NCBI GenBank assembly: GCA_028285215.1
Contig: JANQPZ010000173.1
Coordinates: forward strand, 1 to 33,903
Length of the DNA stretch: 33,903 nt
Reading direction: 5' to 3'
DNA from: Rhodovibrionaceae bacterium
Lineage (GTDB): Bacteria > Pseudomonadota > Alphaproteobacteria > Kiloniellales > DSM-21159
In this document: positions 32,519-33,903 of the stretch, piece by piece
Layout of the letters: the number at the start of each line of letters is the position of its first letter
Numbering within the stretch: position 1 is the stretch's first letter
Notes under the pieces: model-generated
Told to the model about the DNA's origin: nothing
Seen by the model: the letters and a program-made list of their open reading frames with translations, nothing else
Databases searched by the model: none
Made by a program: the position numbers and the translations under genes

Positions 32519-33903
32519 ATGCGCCGGAGCACCCGCAAGCCCGTTACGAAGGATCCGACTCTCGGGGGCAAGCGCGCACCGCAGGAGCCGGCCGTCTATC
32601 GGGAGGCGCCCGCCTCGCCGGGCTTGCCGGGCTTGAAAGAAGAGACAGACGACTACGTAGGGTTGAGTGGGCCTTCGGTGGAGAGACTCGAAGGCGGTTT
32701 GGCCGAGGGCGTGGAGATTCTGTCGCGTGCGGTCAAGACGCTGCCGCCGGGCCCCGGCGTCTATCGCATGCTCAACGCCCGGGGCGATGCGCTCTACGTC
32801 GGCAAGGCGCGGAGCCTCAAGCGGCGCGTCACCGCCTACACGCAGCTTTCCAAGTTGCCGCGCCGGCTGCAGCGCATGGTCGCCGAGACGGTGGCGCTGG
32901 AGGTGACCGCGACTCACACAGAGGTCGAGGCGCTGCTGCTGGAATCGAACCTGATCAAGCGCCTGATGCCGCGCTACAACGTGTTGCTGCGCGACGACAA
33001 GTCTTTCCCCTACATTCTGATCGCCGGGGCACACGACTACCCGCAGATCGTCAAACATCGCGGCAGTCACGATCGCGAAGGCCGCTACTTCGGCCCCTTC
33101 GCCTCGGCCGGTGCGGTCAATCGCACGGTGACGGCGCTGGAGAAGGCCTTCCTGCTACGCTCCTGCTCGGACGCCGTGTTCAGTCAGCGCACCCGACCTT
33201 GCCTGCTCTATCAAATCAAGCGGTGCTCGGCCCCTTGCGTGGGGCGCGTGGATCAGGCGGACTACGCGGCCTTGGTCGAAGATGCGCTGGATTTTCTTTC
33301 GGGCAAGTCCAGCAGCGTGCAGCAGGACCTTGCCGCGCAGATGCAGGCCGCGGCGGCACGGTTGGATTACGAGGCGGCTGCTCGCTACCGCGACCGTATC
33401 CGGGCACTGGCGCACATTCAGTCGCATCAGGACATCAACGTCGAGGGCGTTGAGGACGCCGATGTGATCGTCGCGCATCAGCAGGCGGGGCAGACCTGCA
33501 TTCAGGTCTTCTTCTTTCGTGCCGGGCGCAACTACGGCAATCGGGCCTACTTCCCCAGCCATGACAAGCAGCTGGGCTCGGACGAGGTGCTGGCTGCCTT
33601 CGTCGCGCAGTTCTACGACAACAAGCCGGTCCCGCGGCAGGTGCTGCTGAGCCATCCCTTGACCGAGCAAGGCTTGATCGCCGAGGCCTTGAGTCAGAAG
33701 GCCGAGCGCAAGGTCGAACTGGCGGTGCCGCAGCGTGGCGCCAAGCGCAAGCTGATCGATCAAGCGCTCTACAATGCGCGCGAGGAGCTGGCGCGCCGCT
33801 TGGCCGAGAGTTCGGCGCAGCGCCGGCTGCTGGCCGGTTTGGGGGAACTGCTGGGCTCTGACGCGGCACCGGAACGGGTCGAGGTTTACGACAACAGCCA
33901 TAT
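32519..33903 (+). CDS. uvrC: UvrABC excinuclease subunit UvrC, 5' part
   Basis: The frame runs off the right edge with 461 complete codons. The GIY-YIG nuclease domain (3' incision) begins around residue 75 with [20 protein letters not shown] and [10 protein letters not shown]. Then come [27 protein letters not shown], the Cys-rich CSAPCVG, a UVR motif ([17 protein letters not shown]) that pairs with UvrB, and the start of the RNase H-like domain at VEVYDNSH, the site of the 5' incision. About 50 residues precede the usual N-terminus, as in other alphaproteobacteria. No good ribosome-binding site is seen before ATG 32519, so the true start may be further inside. Confidence 0.95.
   Translation, partial: MRRSTRKPVTKDPTLGGKRAPQEPAVYREAPASPGLPGLKEETDDYVGLSGPSVERLEGGLAEGVEILSRAVKTLPPGPGVYRMLNARGDALYVGKARSLKRRVTAYTQLSKLPRRLQRMVAETVALEVTATHTEVEALLLESNLIKRLMPRYNVLLRDDKSFPYILIAGAHDYPQIVKHRGSHDREGRYFGPFASAGAVNRTVTALEKAFLLRSCSDAVFSQRTRPCLLYQIKRCSAPCVGRVDQADYAALVEDALDFLSGKSSSVQQDLAAQMQAAAARLDYEAAARYRDRIRALAHIQSHQDINVEGVEDADVIVAHQQAGQTCIQVFFFRAGRNYGNRAYFPSHDKQLGSDEVLAAFVAQFYDNKPVPRQVLLSHPLTEQGLIAEALSQKAERKVELAVPQRGAKRKLIDQALYNAREELARRLAESSAQRRLLAGLGELLGSDAAPERVEVYDNSH

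Overview
This window is GC-rich chromosomal DNA from an alphaproteobacterium, most likely of the Rhodospirillales/Kiloniellales type. The evidence is the gene content (a petABC cytochrome bc1 operon beside trmL-hemF, AhpC-AhpD, a YciB/IspZ septation protein, paired PAS_5-family proteins, tandem folB-like genes next to an SDR) and an Irr-type iron control box upstream of dps. No phage, insertion sequence, CRISPR array, tRNA or rRNA was seen. The species call is inference; no database search was possible.

Layout. 1-375: 5' part of a minus-strand pgeF/YfiH-family gene. 376-876: a 500-bp divergent intergenic region with a Fur-box-like site and an intrinsic terminator that belongs to no visible gene. 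877-4085: a MOSC-domain gene convergent with uvrB. 4086-6437: a sulP-uspA operon on the minus strand. 6762-8456: a YffB/ArsC-like thioredoxin-fold protein, an alpha/beta hydrolase and a small membrane ORF. 8794-10003: ahpC-ahpD peroxide defence. 10028-10390: two very small minus-strand ORFs. 10484-13268: aspartate aminotransferase, ketopantoate reductase and ispZ. 13265-14658: two overlapping PAS_5-type genes flanked by two copies of a palindromic repeat. 14720-15522: a flavin oxidoreductase with a large internal in-frame deletion, overlapped by a 45-residue membrane ORF. 15677-17719: a divergent EF-G-like GTPase. 17950-19228: dps and a ZIP metal transporter. 19361-20395: msrP. 20400-22305: a secreted protein, hemF and trmL on the minus strand. 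22615-25275: petABC. 25405-28851: methionine salvage (mtnP, mtnA), a glyoxalase-like protein and msrB. 29135-32035: a CaCA antiporter, a short ORF, an SDR and two folB-like genes. 32519-end: the 5' two-thirds or so of uvrC.

How it fits together. Most genes are housekeeping, with recurring themes of oxidative stress (AhpC/AhpD, Dps, MsrP, MsrB, UspA), iron and heme (Irr box-dps, Fur box, HemF, cytochrome bc1), sulfur/methionine recovery (MtnP, MtnA, Msr) and nucleotide excision repair (UvrB, UvrC). The most unusual signals are non-coding: an orphan Fur-box/terminator unit that could be an iron-regulated small RNA; a 12-base motif shared by three promoter regions; palindromic repeats that supply the stop codons of two genes; and short tandem duplications spanning the stop codons of other genes. 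I did not find a clear new multi-gene defence or biosynthetic system.
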